Source: Cladocopium goreaui
Taxonomy: Eukaryota > Sar > Dinophyceae > Suessiales > Symbiodiniaceae
Length of the DNA: 64,000 nt
Assembly (NCBI GenBank): GCA_947184155.2
Contig: CAMXCT020001757.1
Coordinates: 277,470-341,469, forward strand
Reading direction: 5' to 3'
Below, in pieces: positions 10,941-23,295 of this stretch. The position numbers and the translations under genes are program-made. How positions within the stretch are numbered: the stretch's first letter is position 1; every line of letters begins with the position of its first letter. The notes under the pieces were generated by a model. It was not told the origin of the DNA and made no database searches. It saw only the letters and a program-made list of their open reading frames with translations.

Positions 10941-11454
10941 TGAGATGCGCGTTTGGGTCGGTGCGCAAGTGCATGAGCTCGCTTCGCAACGTGGACGCGT
11001 TCAAGTGACAGAGGTGGTGATATCATTTTTGTCGAATTTGAATATCGTTTAGAGAGGTTTTGCTTTTCACTATGATTTACAATCTTAAGGTTGGACTGTT
11101 ATTTGAGCAGCGTTTTGGTTCGCTTACATGCGTAATCATATGCAAGCGTGTGTGAAATACAAGACGGGTCACATCATCCCTTATATGCGTTAGCTTTGGT
11201 TTTCGGTTTCTACATGTCAAGCGCCTCCCACTTGGACAGGAACATGTGGAAAATTTTGCTCAATCATGTTTGAAGATTGGATAGGAAAAACATTTTTTGC
11301 CTGTTTTGTCAATTTGGTTTTGTGTACTTGGGGTGGTTGATGCGTCAGAAAAGAACAAGCAGTTGGGTTAAACTACTCGCTGCTGCTTTCAAAATGTGCT
11401 GGCATGTGTCTCGCTTCGAAATAGCGTGCAAAACATCAAACTCAATTTTTATGA
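10941..11454. other. No gene seen
   Basis: Unique-looking sequence between the left array and the first coding exon. It may contain the promoter or 5' untranslated region of the next gene, but nothing can be delimited. Confidence 0.4.
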
Positions 11455-12712
11455 GTCATATTGGAAAAAATAGCAGCAACTCATCATGCGGGTTCATGTC
11501 CCGAAGTGTTTTTGGAAGGGATTTTTGGTCAACGAAAGAATCTGAGGCCTCATGGAACGCCAGAAGCAAGATACGCAAAAGTGAAATTTGTTTTGAACAA
11601 ACTTTGGAACGCCAAATCTCTCACAATGCCTTTTTGTTTTTGACTTTGTGAATTCAGTGGACGCGTTCACCAAACCGACATGTTTGAGACCATGTTTGAT
11701 TTCATGCTTGCTGAGTTGCGCATGTGAAGTCACCGTCTTGGCCTCTTGAACATGTGAGTTTCAGTTGCCATGCTTGTGAATTCAGAAAAACTACTGCAAC
11801 TGTCAATGATTGATGTTGCCAACCAAACTGACAGATTGCGTGAAGAACCTTGCCGTTCCCTGACTGAAGTGGCTCAAAGAGTTTGGGCAGACACAGTGTC
11901 AAAACTTAGACACAAACTGAGTAATCACTGCCGTGATGAGGTCATGGAGCTCCAGTTGACATGTTTGAAAGTCAGCTTGATGAGTCTATGGTGTGTATGG
12001 AATACTGCCTCCTCAAGAAGCCTGACGAACTCCCAAAAGCCAAGAACTTCGTGAATTTGTGGCCGGGGCAGTATGGACGAGTCTTGGCCTGTGACGACAT
12101 CTTCATGGCCAAGTTCTCACAAGGAGGTGGCAGCGCATGCAAGTACCAGTATATGGAGAGGAAGGAATGGAAAGGCAAACCGTTGCTGGTGTATGCTCAT
12201 TGCCAGAATAGATTCCCATACGTTGGTGTCTTGATCCACGAATTTCGACCGAAGATCGTGGTGGAGCAAGGGATATGCACTCGAGATGATGGCTTGGTGC
12301 ATGCAGTTTCATGGCGCTACAGCAGCTCAGGGGAGCACATCTGCACCAAGTTCTTCTACGCCAACGTTTCTTGCAAAAGGTTTGATAATTTTTCACTGTT
12401 GAAGTTCAAAGTTTTTTTTTGTCACATGTCCCATGTCACAGTTGGGAAAGTAACATATAGTGAATGTCTCAGATTTGGTGCGAGGATCGCATTACGCAGG
12501 GGAATGCCTTGAAATACTGTTTGGACCACCTCGTCCAAAACGGGGTCACCACATCGGTGACAGAATGCGTGCTGTCGGTGCCCTTTCAACCGAACCAGCT
12601 GTTATTCAAGCCCGACTATACGCACAGTCAGACGATTTTTGCGGAGAGCGAGTCTGTCCGGCCTTGGGGCATTGTTGATCAAGATTCCATTGGCAGTGGC
12701 TCGGTTTTGTAG
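11455..12712 (+). CDS. Uncharacterised multi-exon gene (probable frameshift)
   Basis: Three coding segments on the plus strand. (1) 11,455-about 11,630: contains AGSCPEVFLEGIFGQRKNLR and RYAKVKFVLNKLW. (2) About 11,787-12,378: begins after TTCAG, contains EEPCRSLTEVAQRVWADTVS, then changes frame near 11,955 to continue FESQLDESMVCMEYCLLKKP and RPKIVVEQGICTRDDGLVHA. (3) 12,473-12,712: begins after CTCAG, contains IWCEDRITQGNALKYCLDHL and ends ...DQDSIGSGSVL-stop. Codon composition looks real in all three. The frame change inside segment 2 is either a 1-nt lesion, a sequencing error or an unrecognised intron. The true first exon is probably upstream. I do not recognise the family; no signal peptide or membrane segment. 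Confidence 0.5.
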
Positions 12713-13604
12713 ATCGCTGAAGTCGAATCTGTGCAGGTTTTGATCAGGTTAACGCATCCATGAGTTTTCCAATCCTGCCAAAGACAAAGAACATATATTT
12801 GATTATGGGTTTGAAAATAAAAAGCTAAACCGAAGATGGAGATGAAGCCAATGGTTTAGATCCATTGATGAAGGCTGATTAGTTTGCTGTTTGAAGCGGG
12901 CATCATCCAACACGTGATTCGACGCACGTTTCCTTTCAAGAGTTCCTGTTCTCATGAGGTTGGGTTAAGCAAACGGTCAGTTGGTGCTATCCTTGAAAAC
13001 GTGCAGGTCGCTTTTTCAATGCCTATGGATGGTGCGAGTGATGGACTTTCAGATTGACTCTTGCAGCCGTCCACCTCAAAACGCCAGGAGGTCTGCCAGA
13101 GCTAGGTTTTTGATGTGGCAACGCGTTGTTCGCCAGATTTCCATTGCAATCAGCCGTCAAAAAAATGGATAGCATACTGGGTGCAGTTTGCTTTTCTTGA
13201 TGCAGCATGGACAGCATACTCAGTTCAGTTTGGTTTACTTGCTTGATGCAGCATTCGCAAAATTCTACGGTTGTCCATGTGTCTAAAAGTTAGAGGCCAA
13301 GATGAGTTTCAAGCAGATCTGTGCCTGCATGCTGTGCACGCTTGCACGCATGCATGATCTCCCACTTCATCACTGCAGCCATGCTAGCTCACACACTCAA
13401 ACTCTCAGATGCATGCTTTATATCGCATGAAATAGACATGCTTTGTGTGATTTTGTCAGGCATGTTATGTGATGTGGGCAGTGGCAAATCCTGTCATCAA
13501 GGCATTTCCACATTCAACAACGGAACATACACACTATAAGTACGGCTTTGCAAAAATGCGTCATATATAGTCAGGTCTGTGCTGGGAAATCCAGGTTCTG
13601 AGCA
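12713..13604. other. Intergenic; includes a TGCATGC hairpin
   Basis: No exon is convincing. At about 13,326-13,355 an inverted repeat (TGCATGC, T bulge, GTGCA, loop CGCT, TGCAC, GCATGCA) recurs in related form at about 35,184 and 35,318. Confidence 0.45.
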
Positions 13605-16000
13605 ATGAACCAGGCGCAGAAAGACCAGATCCAGAAGTACATTCAGGCCGCCGCGAATGAAGGCATGATGGCGATCTCCAAGAAGGTTTTGGACTACTTG
13701 GAGCAGGAGACTCTGAGCTACGTTCAGAGGATTAAATGCATCCACCTTGGGGTCCACCATGAAAACAGAGGCGGAATAGGAATTGACTTGAACCATATGG
13801 TGGATCTTGTGAAGAACATCTCAGCTGTGGGGTACGTGGATGACATCTCCGCACGCGTTTGCATCGAGTTGGATGGTTCACCAGCCTCGGAGTGCACAAG
13901 GCAGGGCGAAGTTTGTTCATGTAGCTCATCCCTCACCACCCTCACCGTTCTTATTCCGTTTGATGATGAAAAAAGTAGATGGTATGGGATGCATGACTGA
14001 TCTAGCCTTTCAAATTTGACAATCTTTCAAGGTGGGTCTCTCATGATCTTTCCTCACTTGCACTTCAATTGCCAACATTGTATCTAAAGGGACACATGAC
14101 GTTTTCACACATGATTGTCTGTCATCCCTACAATGGGCGCCAACACCTCCTAAGTTTAAATGTTAACTTGGCAGGGCTTTCAACCGAAAGCTGGCGATGG
14201 AGTCCAATGGAACCCTTCCAAGTTCGGAGGAGATCAGATTTGCGACCATTTGTGGAAGCCATGCCAACATGGCAGCTCGTGCAATCATGCATGGTAGCAT
14301 GGTTCACGACATACCGAATGAATGGAGACGAGCAATCCAAGATGGTGCAGAATGGAAGGTCATCAAAGCAGTGGTATGGCAGCAGTTCCCAGAGTTGGTG
14401 GACATGGTTTGCCAGAGTGGAAACACCAACCAGAGCATCTCCAAGCAGGAGGACGAGATGCAGCTGCTGAACAAGATAAGACAGGCATGCAAGGCTTATG
14501 GTGGCAGTGGAGCGCCGAAGTGGCAGGACGTGGCAGGCGCGGCTCTGCGCTCACGACCAAAGTGTGGACCTTCAGGTCCCGCAATCTTTGGCTTTGTGGT
14601 GAGATTTGGTGGCTCCAGCAAGTTGTTGGCGGACACACAAGCCTACGTGAGAGCGTGTGGCAAGGGGGGCCGAGAACTTGGGCAGGAAACTTGGGCCACA
14701 CTATCCCAAGAGATGAAGAACTTCCCCGACCACCTCCGTTGGAGACACGCATTGCTGAAGTATGGATTTGCTGGTGACACCACCTTGACAGTCACAGACG
14801 CCGCTCGGAAGCAATTTATATCAGTACGTACACACACATGTATTATATATATATATCAATTGTCATTGCTGTCAACCTCCCTGCAGGTTGGGCGTGTTGC
14901 TCGCTTGCTCTTTTTGGTTGAAGACTTGATCGCATATAATAACGTACGCTTCACAACGTCGGCTGAGATATGTTTCAATGAATTTCGCATGGGCAATTCC
15001 AAAGACATATGTGACAGCTACAAACAGTTCAAGATGCACAGCCCTGACATCCGAGGCCAAACGAGCGATGACAAACAGGGAGGTTCTGCAAAAGGCACTC
15101 TCCGCCATGAAACTGCTGGACCAGTGGACCACATTGACCAAAGCCTACGCCAACGATGACAACAAGCAGTTGAAGTTCCTGCGTGCACATGGCAGCTTAG
15201 AGGTGCACTTGGCAGCATGTGTGCTGGACAAGAAAAACAGAACGCACGACAAGATGGAAGATGCAGCCCGGCAGACACTGCAGGATTTTTCAAAAGAAGT
15301 TGGCGTGGCACTGGCGCCGCCAAGCCAATGGAGCCAGACTCAGACTGAGAAGAAGCCTCCTCCCAAGAAGCCATCCAACAACACTGTCGTGAGAGAATAC
15401 AACGACAAAGGTCAGCTGACAAACGCAACCGAAGTCTTGGCTTCGATGGGCTTCGCTGTTGGCTCTCAAGTGCAGCGCGGCCAGACCGTGGCGAAGATCG
15501 ATCGTGTCCAAGGTGACGAGGTGCACTTGATTGTGGAGAGCAACAAAGTCTTCGTGTCCACTGCCTCCTTCATTGGCAATGAGTGGAAGCAGTACAGCGA
15601 GCCTAAGCCACAGCTGGAGGTGACGTGGCTGCAGCATTCCCCACCTTCCAGCGTGGAGTTCCAACATTGTCTGTTGAAGGCCAAGGTCTTCGGTGCTATG
15701 GCAGAGCAGTGCAAGAAGTTGCAAGGCTGGGATGCTCTGCAGATCTTTACGAACCCAAAGGCTATCAAAGTCACAAAGCATTGGCCTGCCAAGAAGCTTC
15801 AATTGCCGTGCGCCAGTACTAGTGTCATGCTGATTGAGGCAAACAAAATCACCTCGGACCAGTTGCCCATTGGAACATTTGAGAACTTCATGGTCGTCAT
15901 CTGCAGCTATTCCAAGACTGGCAACGGCGCAGGCGATGGCTTCCAGAACCCCTTCTGGCTCGTACCCAGGACAAATGAAGCTGATGATGTGAACATGGAG
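13605..16000 (+). CDS. Dinoflagellate-type conserved protein, 5' exons (split by nested transposon)
   Basis: Exon 1 is 13,605-13,900 (MNQAQKDQIQKYIQAAANEG..., with the LGVHHENRGGIG motif). The donor is GC at 13,901 and the acceptor AG ends at 14,174. Exon 2 is 14,175-14,823 (AFNRKLAMESNGTLPSSEE; FGFVVRFGGSSKLLADTQAY), with a GT donor at 14,824. A further long coding segment runs from about 15,030 to 16,000 (NREVLQKALSAMKLLDQWTT ... NPFWLVPRTNEADDVNME) and ends in a GC donor at 16,001. The join between 14,823 and about 15,030 is unresolved: a small exon may start at 14,887 and the frame changes near 15,000. Pattern and motif order match, from memory, a family greatly expanded in Symbiodiniaceae with no known function. 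The terminal exon lies 9 kb downstream, beyond the inserted element. Confidence 0.65.
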
Positions 16001-16402
16001 GCAGGCTTTCGGGTTGTGTGGTGTCTTGGGATCGGCAGAGTTGACATTTCGAATCTTTAGCGTGCTAGCAGCTGGTTGGCTGATCGCTGCTCGTGATTTT
16101 ATACACATCCGAAAGTTGATTTTTCCATTGTACTCGCATAAAAATATGCTTAAGTACATGTCTTGGCTGCGTCCTTCCAATGTGCAATCCCATTCTTCGT
16201 GAATCAAATCAATGCTCATTAGTGTAAAAATAAACATTATGTGTCTTAATGTACATGTATATTTATCTAATATATATACACTGATATTAGAGATGTGTGC
16301 ATACACACAGAGGAAGCAAATTTGTGCGTACAAATTCAGCATAGATAAGCTTAGAGATATTCACAGATGCACCAATTGACTTGAATTACAAGCGCATGTA
16401 TA

Positions 16403-16530
16403 CCCAGAACTTCCATTCCTCCTTATTTAAGGAATTCCTCCTTATTTAAGGAATTCCTCCTTAAAATTCCTCCTTAAATTAAGGTGGAATTTTTCAAAAA
16501 TTCCTCCTTAAAATTCCTCCTTAAATTTTC
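16403..16530. repeat. Left TIR and subterminal array of nested transposon
   Basis: After the 28-bp TIR, the words GGAATTCCTCCTTATTTAA and AATTCCTCCTTAAA repeat about six times. Confidence 0.8.
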
Positions 16531-16607
16531 AATTGCAAGGAGATCTTGCACCTCCTTCAGCAGGAGACTTGAAACCTCCTTATCCCAGATCCTGGCAGCA
16601 AAACTTT

Positions 16608-18307
16608 TCACTTCAGCTCTGGAATCAATTGTGCTCGAAAACTTTGCAGAACACTCATGCCTATGGAATAAGGGTTGTGGCTTCCGCCTTTCACAGCTCC
16701 TAAGTGAGCTAGGAAGCCACCAAAGTCTTCGTCTCGATATGTCCAACTGTCTGATGGACAAGAGTTCTGGAGCAATAAATCTAAGAAGCTGTGGTGCTTT
16801 GGTTTGATCTTCCAAGTATGGTCAGTCTCGTTTTCCAAGCTCTTACACAACAGCAAAAACTTTCTGCCATGCAGCAGCATTGACCGGTGATTCCATAGAT
16901 TCTTGGACAAGAAAGAATAACATTGCCACAGTTCTGTGGCAGCCATCTTGATTGTATATTCAAGCACATTGTCATCATCCAAAAAATCATCGCAGATTTG
17001 TTTTGCAAAAGTAATCAACCCTCGAGCTTCTGCAGCTTTGGCTCGAAGTTTTGGACTTGAACTGGCTTTCTTTCTGATCATGAGGACTGTCAAAGTAGGA
17101 AGCTTGTTTTCCACACCTTCAGTCTTGTAGTAGCTTTGAATTTTGTGGAACAAGCTTTTCACCCTTTCTTTGACATTGTTGCCAGGCAAGTGTTTTCCAG
17201 AGGCAATTAAATGGTGAAAAACATTGCCCATAAAATCTGCTGCCACGCCCAAGTCCACAATGTGAAGCCAGTCCAAAAGAAATTGTTTGTTTGTCAGTCC
17301 TGGTGTTTGAAACAATTCATTGATGTCAATGCCAGAATTGGAAATTGATTGCAACAAAGTGAAATGGTCCAAAGGATCAAATGCCTTGCAGCTTTCAAAG
17401 TTTCGAATTTCAATTGGTTTGCACAAGCACAAATGGCAGCATCCTTGTTTGTCTCGCCATCCAGGAAATTGGAAAACTTCTTTTCTCATGGCCCAATCAC
17501 CTCTCACTTCAAGTAAAAAAGCAGTGAAAGGCAATGCCTTGCCATTGAATGTGCTTCGTTTTTTGTCGCCTGGGTGCCAAAAGCTGTCATCATGCCTTGC
17601 TGAAGGCCAAGTGCAATTGGCTAAGTGAATAAAAGACCAAGACAAAATTCCTAACATCTTTGACAAAGTTACTCCCTTGATGCACCAGTGCTTTGGAATA
17701 CAGCACAAAGGGATTCGCAAAGTACCATTAGGTGAAGTAAGCCAGGAAAATTCAATGAGATGCATTCCAAAGTTTGACTTCTGTCATAATTGTAAGGTGT
17801 GCCATCGATCCAAAGGCCAAGTCCTATGGCTTCTCGAACTTGGAACTGCATTTGCATGTTCGCCAAATGTTTCTTGCTGAGTTCACACATGCCACCAGTC
17901 TGCAGCAAGTCTTTCTTCTCAGAGCGCTTCGAGAAGACAAAAAGAATCTCATGTGGCAAAAGAAAAGGTATCTTCTTCATCTCTTCTGCTTGTGTTCCAG
18001 GATTGTAGCAAGGGATCAATGCAATGTATTCATTGAACCACAGGCAATTCTTCAACATTTTTCTTTTCATATCCCTTGCCAAATTCTTTTCCCAATTGGC
18101 TTGCTTCTCACCACTGCCAGATTTCTCTGCACCTTTGACCAAATCTTTCACACCAGTGGCTCCAGCTATTTGTGCATCTTTCATGAGCTCAATGGCTCTT
18201 CTAGCAGAGACAGTCTTGGTCAAAAACAAATTGGAAACATTGTGTCGAAACCTCTTCTGGTCAGGTTCCCTAAGGGTAGACAAATCTACCTTTCTCTTGT
18301 GAAACAT
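16608..18307 (-). pseudogene. CACTA-like DDE transposase of the nested element (one frameshift)
   Basis: Read from 18,307 down: a basic N-terminus (MFHKRKVDLSTLREPDQKRF), then the first acidic motif LWIDGTPYNYDRSQ. The frame shifts by one near 17,730, between ...SLNFPGL and TSPNGTLRIPLCCIPKHW. It then continues with RGDWAMRKEVFQFPGWRD, QGCCHLCLC (CxxC), the DWLHIVDLGVAADFMGN motif and a C-terminal KPKHH and YRDEDFGG. The order D...GD-xx...CxLC...DxxH resembles the Tnp2 catalytic core of CACTA transposases. About 570 residues in total. The single frameshift means either recent decay or a sequence error. Nuclear role: cutting and joining the 28-bp TIR ends. A short extension in another frame (16,474-16,815) reads through two tandem hairpins. 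Confidence 0.7.
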
Positions 18308-18609
18308 GGCTTGAGCTGGAAAAACATGTCAACATAAAAGTTCATAAGACCTCAGAAGACAAGAAATTACACATTGTATTTAGTTAATGCTAAATTTGGC
18401 CAATGCTTTGAAACAGGGCAACAGTAAAGGAGATCTTACACCTCCTTGAGTCTTGTACATCAGCTTAGAAGCAGGCTCTTTTTCCAGCGGCAGTTACCAT
18501 CTGCGCATCTTCCAAGCAGATCCCTGCGATATTTTTATCTGCATTTCCACATTCCAAAACTGACAACTGCACCAAATGCGCTTTCCAAAATCTAAGGGCC
18601 AAACAGCTC

Positions 18610-19545
18610 CTACAGCAATGCCTGGTGAGTTTTCACCTTGGCTTTTGCTTCTTGCAGCTTCTCTTGGCTGGAAGCAAGCCATGCTTTGGCAGCAGGCAAT
18701 GATTTCGAAAGGCTTTCAGGAGAAGTGTCCTCAGGAGCAAGATCTTCACTGGCTGCGACATAGGATCGAAGGTTGGCAATGGCTTTCAGCTGCTCTTGAC
18801 ACCAAGTCTGAAGACCTTTGCCTTTGGCATGGAAGCTTGGGTCACCTTTGATTTCCAAACGACAGGCCAGGTCCTGGGCCTTGGCAAGCTCCTTCTCCCA
18901 GGCATTCTTGCAGGAATTCAGTCTGTTGCACACATTCTGAAACTCCTTCAAAGGCTTACTGACCCCCTTGTCATCCAAAGCCTTGCCTGAGATCTGCAGC
19001 ACTTCAGAGCCACTGGAAGACATTGTCAAGTTATCCTTGGCTGCTTGGCTTTGGCTCACAGCAGACCATGTGCTCTTCAGCAAGGCCAAATTCCATCGCT
19101 GGAGCTTGGAAGCCTTGTAGCTCGCTTCCACAGGGTTCGTCTCATCCCAATTCAAGTCTACCATGTCTTTTTGCTTGGCCAAGTGCTTTTCAACAGCAAG
19201 AAACTCGTCAGAATCAGCTGTCATTTCGAGCATGGCGGCCACTTGGAATCTGGTTCCAAAACCAGCTCTTTCATTGACAGTTTCTTTCTTTTCAGTCTCC
19301 AAAGACTTGTTCCAAGTGCTGATCCACTTGCAAGTCTTGTCAGCCTTCCAAGCTTGGATCAAATCCTTCTTCTGCTGTGAGAAACGAGGCAAGGACTGGT
19401 AGAGCTGCAAGACTTGTTGGGCTTCCTCTGAGTTCGACTTCTTCAAGGAATTTCCAAAGTTGGCTTGGTCTTTCTGATCCACATTGGCCTTCTCCTTCTT
19501 GACTACAGCCTTGGGAGCAGGCTTAGGCTCAGCATTCCTGCCCAT
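18610..19545 (-). CDS. 311-aa uncharacterised Lys-rich protein of the nested element
   Basis: Single open frame with a clear ATG (MGRNAEPKPAPKAVVKKEKA) and a stop at 18,610. Contains LQLYQSLPRFSQQKKDLIQA and TCKWISTWNKSLE followed by GFGTRFQVAAMLEM, then a long, probably helical Lys/Glu/Ala-rich region (KEFQNVCNRLNSCKNAWEKE). From memory this layout is seen in dinoflagellate-specific proteins of unknown function. It lies between the transposase and the other minus-strand genes, so it could be an accessory DNA-binding partner like TNPA of CACTA elements. That is inference. Confidence 0.6.
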   Translation of the reverse strand: MGRNAEPKPAPKAVVKKEKANVDQKDQANFGNSLKKSNSEEAQQVLQLYQSLPRFSQQKKDLIQAWKADKTCKWISTWNKSLETEKKETVNERAGFGTRFQVAAMLEMTADSDEFLAVEKHLAKQKDMVDLNWDETNPVEASYKASKLQRWNLALLKSTWSAVSQSQAAKDNLTMSSSGSEVLQISGKALDDKGVSKPLKEFQNVCNRLNSCKNAWEKELAKAQDLACRLEIKGDPSFHAKGKGLQTWCQEQLKAIANLRSYVAASEDLAPEDTSPESLSKSLPAAKAWLASSQEKLQEAKAKVKTHQALL

Positions 19546-19734
19546 GTTTGCAGAAGCTGGAGCTTGGGAGCTGTCTACTGTGATCCTTGTAGTGGCTGCA
19601 ATGAAGAAATGTCTCAGCTGATCAGTTCCTGCAAGTCTTTAGCTTCTGAAAACGAATCAGCCAAGACAGTAGCATGCCCAGGACCAAGGAAGCCAGAAAA
19701 AGCAAGAGAGAAGGGAAGATGATGATATTGAAAA

Positions 19735-19815
19735 AAAAATATATATATATATATGTCTATATACATATATGTATATGTATATGTATGTGTGTATATATAT
19801 ATTTATATATATTCA
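19735..19815. repeat. AT microsatellite
   Basis: About 80 bp of TATATA/TGTATA repeats between two minus-strand coding regions. Confidence 0.85.
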
Positions 19816-20257
19816 AGTACTTGGCTCAAAAAGACAAGCTCCAAAATTGAGAATGCACCAAGCAGCACAAGCTTGCAATTGATTGCCACACCATAGGATC
19901 TCATCTATAAGGAGGTTGAAATACCTCCTTGGAAATAAAGGAGGACTCTGTTCTCCTTAAATATCATATGTCTTCACAACCCCCCCTGCCCAGCCACAAG
20001 TCCACAGGCATTTTCCCACACTAATTATCTTGCGGTAATTAATTGGCTTCTATTTACTTTGGCTCTGGTCTTTGCCACTTGTTTCTTTTCTAGGTACCAG
20101 AGGCTCAGTCTTCACACCTCTCTTGAACAAGCACTGCCTGAGGTAAAGTGCCAAATACTTTGTAGTTGCGCATTCCTGGGTTGGGCCACAGGTTCAAGGA
20201 TCTATATATGTAATTCTTTTCTCATCAAGCCAGCTTTATGAACAGAAACTATGAATT

Positions 20258-20980
20258 TCATCCATGAATAATGTGCTTACAAGTCTCAGATGTTCTCAGG
20301 TACTCATAGTGCTTCAAAAGCTTCTTTGTTGGCATACATTTGATCATTGCGATCTGCTTGTCCATTGGGTCCACAGGGTTCTTCTCAATGGTGGCCAGTG
20401 GCTGCTTCCTCCATGGAGGCAGTTCCTTTGGAGGTTCCATTGAACCTTTCATTGAATACTGAAAAGTGTAATGATGAAGTAAGTTGGGATGTCTATGAAT
20501 CTCCAGTTCCAAATCCAATGGTTTCTATTTTGGATCCAAAGTAATTTTTATTGGAGGTTAAAATTGGTTAAAATTAAAATTGCCAATTTTAATTTTAACC
20601 TGTCCTGCCTTTAAAAGTAATACATAAACGGGTTAAAATTAAAATTGGCAATTTTAACCTCCTTGTTTTTCCAATTTGAAACCTTTAGAGTCATCATGCA
20701 TGACCTGAATGAATTGTCTACAGAGTTGCCAAGAGCCACTCAAACAAAGGAAATGGATGGGCATCAGCTTCGGCCAAGGAGATCTTGCACCTCCTTTTTG
20801 ATTCCAGTACTGGACACTAGCGCAATGATTGTGATACCTCAGGTTGAGATCATCAGCTCTCATCATCATTCCAAAGCTGATCATGTGCATCCATGAAGGC
20901 TTGAAAAATGATTCTACAGGTCCATCACCACTACATTGATCAATATGGCTTGACAGCTTCAGCCATGCAGAAATGCTCAT
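20258..20980 (-). CDS. Possible exons of another nested-element gene
   Basis: Two minus-strand open stretches: about 20,800-20,980 (KLSSHIDQCSGDGPVESFF) and 20,258-20,470 (SMEPPKELPPWRKQPLATIE ... KKLLKHYEYLRTSETCKHI). A hairpin copy (20,776) lies between them. The second stretch has good coding composition; no start, stop or splice model was settled. It may belong to the gene upstream or downstream. Function unknown. Confidence 0.35.
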
Positions 20981-21441
20981 ATCACATATATCATGTTTTT
21001 CTTATATTTAAATTTAGTTTATCAAGGAGATCTTGCACCTCCTTAATGAGTCGCTTGCGCCCATAATCTCGAATCATTTTTCCAGGGAAGCTCAATTGAC
21101 TCAATCTACATTTGAATCCTCATCGGCTTGCTCTCCAGCATCAAGAGGTGATGTAGGAGAACATGGGGTTACAGCAGGACCTGATCAGGAGGCATGATGA
21201 TGAACATATTGCACAGTGCATGATTGACATGAGATAATTTCAAACCCACAGTCACAGAAAACTCCAGCCTGTGTAGATCATTCCTTCATCCAGGAGCTCC
21301 AATGGGGTAGCATGCGCAGTAGGTGCAGTAGGTGGTCCTCATGATGCATTGAAACTGAAACAAAGGAGGTGCAAGATCTCCTTATGCCCAAAACAAAAAA
21401 TCATCTGAGGAGGTCTTGCACCTCCTTCATAACATGATATA

Positions 21442-22910
21442 TCAAACCATATATGAAACAAAATCATTATCTAAATGATTCAAGTTTCCATAGATTTGAG
21501 AAGCTCTCACAGCATAGAGGATTCTCATTCGTCTTCTTGCTTCTTCAATTGAGATGACCCCCATGTCAGCCATGTAAGTGAGTTGGGCTGCTGCACCTCT
21601 CACTCCCTCCCCCAGTGGTAGACCTGCATCCAGTGTTGGAAAAAAAATATAAATATTCAAAACACAATCTATGTCCAATATGATACATCATAAAACATGT
21701 TTGCCACCTTGCAAGAGGGCTACCACAGCTGCCATCTGAGAGGAGGAAGGTCCTCCTTCGCCAGCACCAGGCAACACTTCAGGAGGATGGATAAATTCAG
21801 GAGATGCCAAGTCAACAGGAGAACCTGCCAGCACAACTATGCCATGCAGAAGTGAGCAATTGTGATATTAGAAATGGATGCCTCACATACTATGTGTACA
21901 TATACATGAAAAACACACATATATATATTACTGTAATATATATATATATATATCTATATCTATCTAACTATCTATATCTATCTATCGATCTATATCTACA
22001 TGACATGTCAAATATGCAGGGCCTTCACCAGGTGGAGCAGCAGCAACTTGCTCATCAGGGCGGCGGCGCTTAGGAGCAGGTTCTTTTCCTGCCAAAGTCA
22101 AATGGCTAGATTGTCTGAAGGAGATCTTGCACCTCCTTACTCAATGTACGGCATCAAAATTACACAACATAGCTTTGAAAGCATGCAATTTTCATCCATC
22201 AGTCCTGGCTGATTGTATGGTGTAAATCGTCTGGGAAAACGTTGCCTGTCTGCCCACCAATGGTTCAGTTCTCTCTTCTGGCCTCTGTTAGGCTTCCAGC
22301 GCTCCTGGTGCTTTTTTCCAACCTTCCATTTAAGGTTGTCATCATATTTCCCCCCCCAGGACTTGGCAGCATCTGCCAATGGTGCGTCTGCCCTGTACAC
22401 TGATACCTAGGCAGCAGGATGGAGTCCATTCTTTTTTGGCAATATACTATATCTTCAAAACACAGTAGTGCAGATATTTTGAGAAAGGAGATCTTGCACC
22501 TCCTTTGTAAAGATGAGAAACCTAAAACATAAATTGCAATGCATCAAAGTGCGATTTATTGAACGCCTGGTTGCAGTGCAGGCTGGGTTCATGCAGCACC
22601 CATTTCGCCAATACGCTTCTTCCCCACAAATTCTGCATGTTCTCAAGTAGCTTGTAGAAGGCGAGGTGGCAGGCGCTGGGGTACTTGGTAAGGGCACATT
22701 TGGAGGGGGCATTGCAGAAGCACCACCTGGAGGGGCACCTGAAGTAGCTGGAGGAGGTGTATTTGGAGGTGGTAAAGGTTGTGATTGGACATTGACATGA
22801 GGTGTCAATGCCTGGATCACCTGGGTCTGTACCCTGATCAGCTCCAAAACACGGTCAATCTCCTCATCTCCGGGCCTCCTGCGAGAGGAACTTGATTGTC
22901 CAGCTCCCAT
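21442..22910 (-). CDS. Five-exon nested-element gene with Cys-rich motif
   Basis: Exons on the minus strand: 22,910-22,546 (MGAGQSSSSRRRPGDEEIDR, a Pro-rich linker, then CRICGEEAYWRNGCCMNPAC); 22,392-22,205 (GKYDDNLKWKVGKKHQERW; HWWADRQRFPRRF); 22,088-22,029 (KEPAPKRRRPDEQV); 21,824-21,708 (SPVDLASPEF); and from 21,623 (GLPLGEGVRGAAAQLTYMAD). The phases agree at all four junctions (2, 1, 1, 1). Donors are GA, GA, GT, GT and all acceptors are AG. The C-x2-C...C-x4-C cluster suggests a zinc-binding fold, and KRRRP could be a nuclear localisation signal. The N-terminal MGAGQSSS could be myristoylated; that is speculative. Hairpins lie in introns 1 and 2. The 3' end is uncertain and may continue by splicing past 21,442. 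Confidence 0.6.
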
Positions 22911-23295
22911 AGCAACAGCAAGAACAAAATTCGAGCACTGAAACAGGAGCTAGAAAGCCAAAGCAGCTTCAGTTGTAAAATCCATTCTCAACACTGCAAT
23001 TTCCATGCCAAACCATTTCAACATTCCAAATTCCAGACAAAACTTCTCAAATCCAAAATTCCAATCCAACATTAAACATTAAAGCCGCATCCTATGAAAG
23101 TCTATAAGCCATGTTTGAAATCCACCCAGGCACTAAACGCTCAAGTTCCAAATGTCAGGAGATCTTGCACCTCCTTAAGACAGAAAAGTGGAAAGACTAT
23201 TTCCTATTTTCCTATAGAGAACTCTCAGGAGATTTTACACCTCCTTGAAACATGCAACAGAAATCAGCAGCAATTTTCTTGCATGTTCATCCAAT

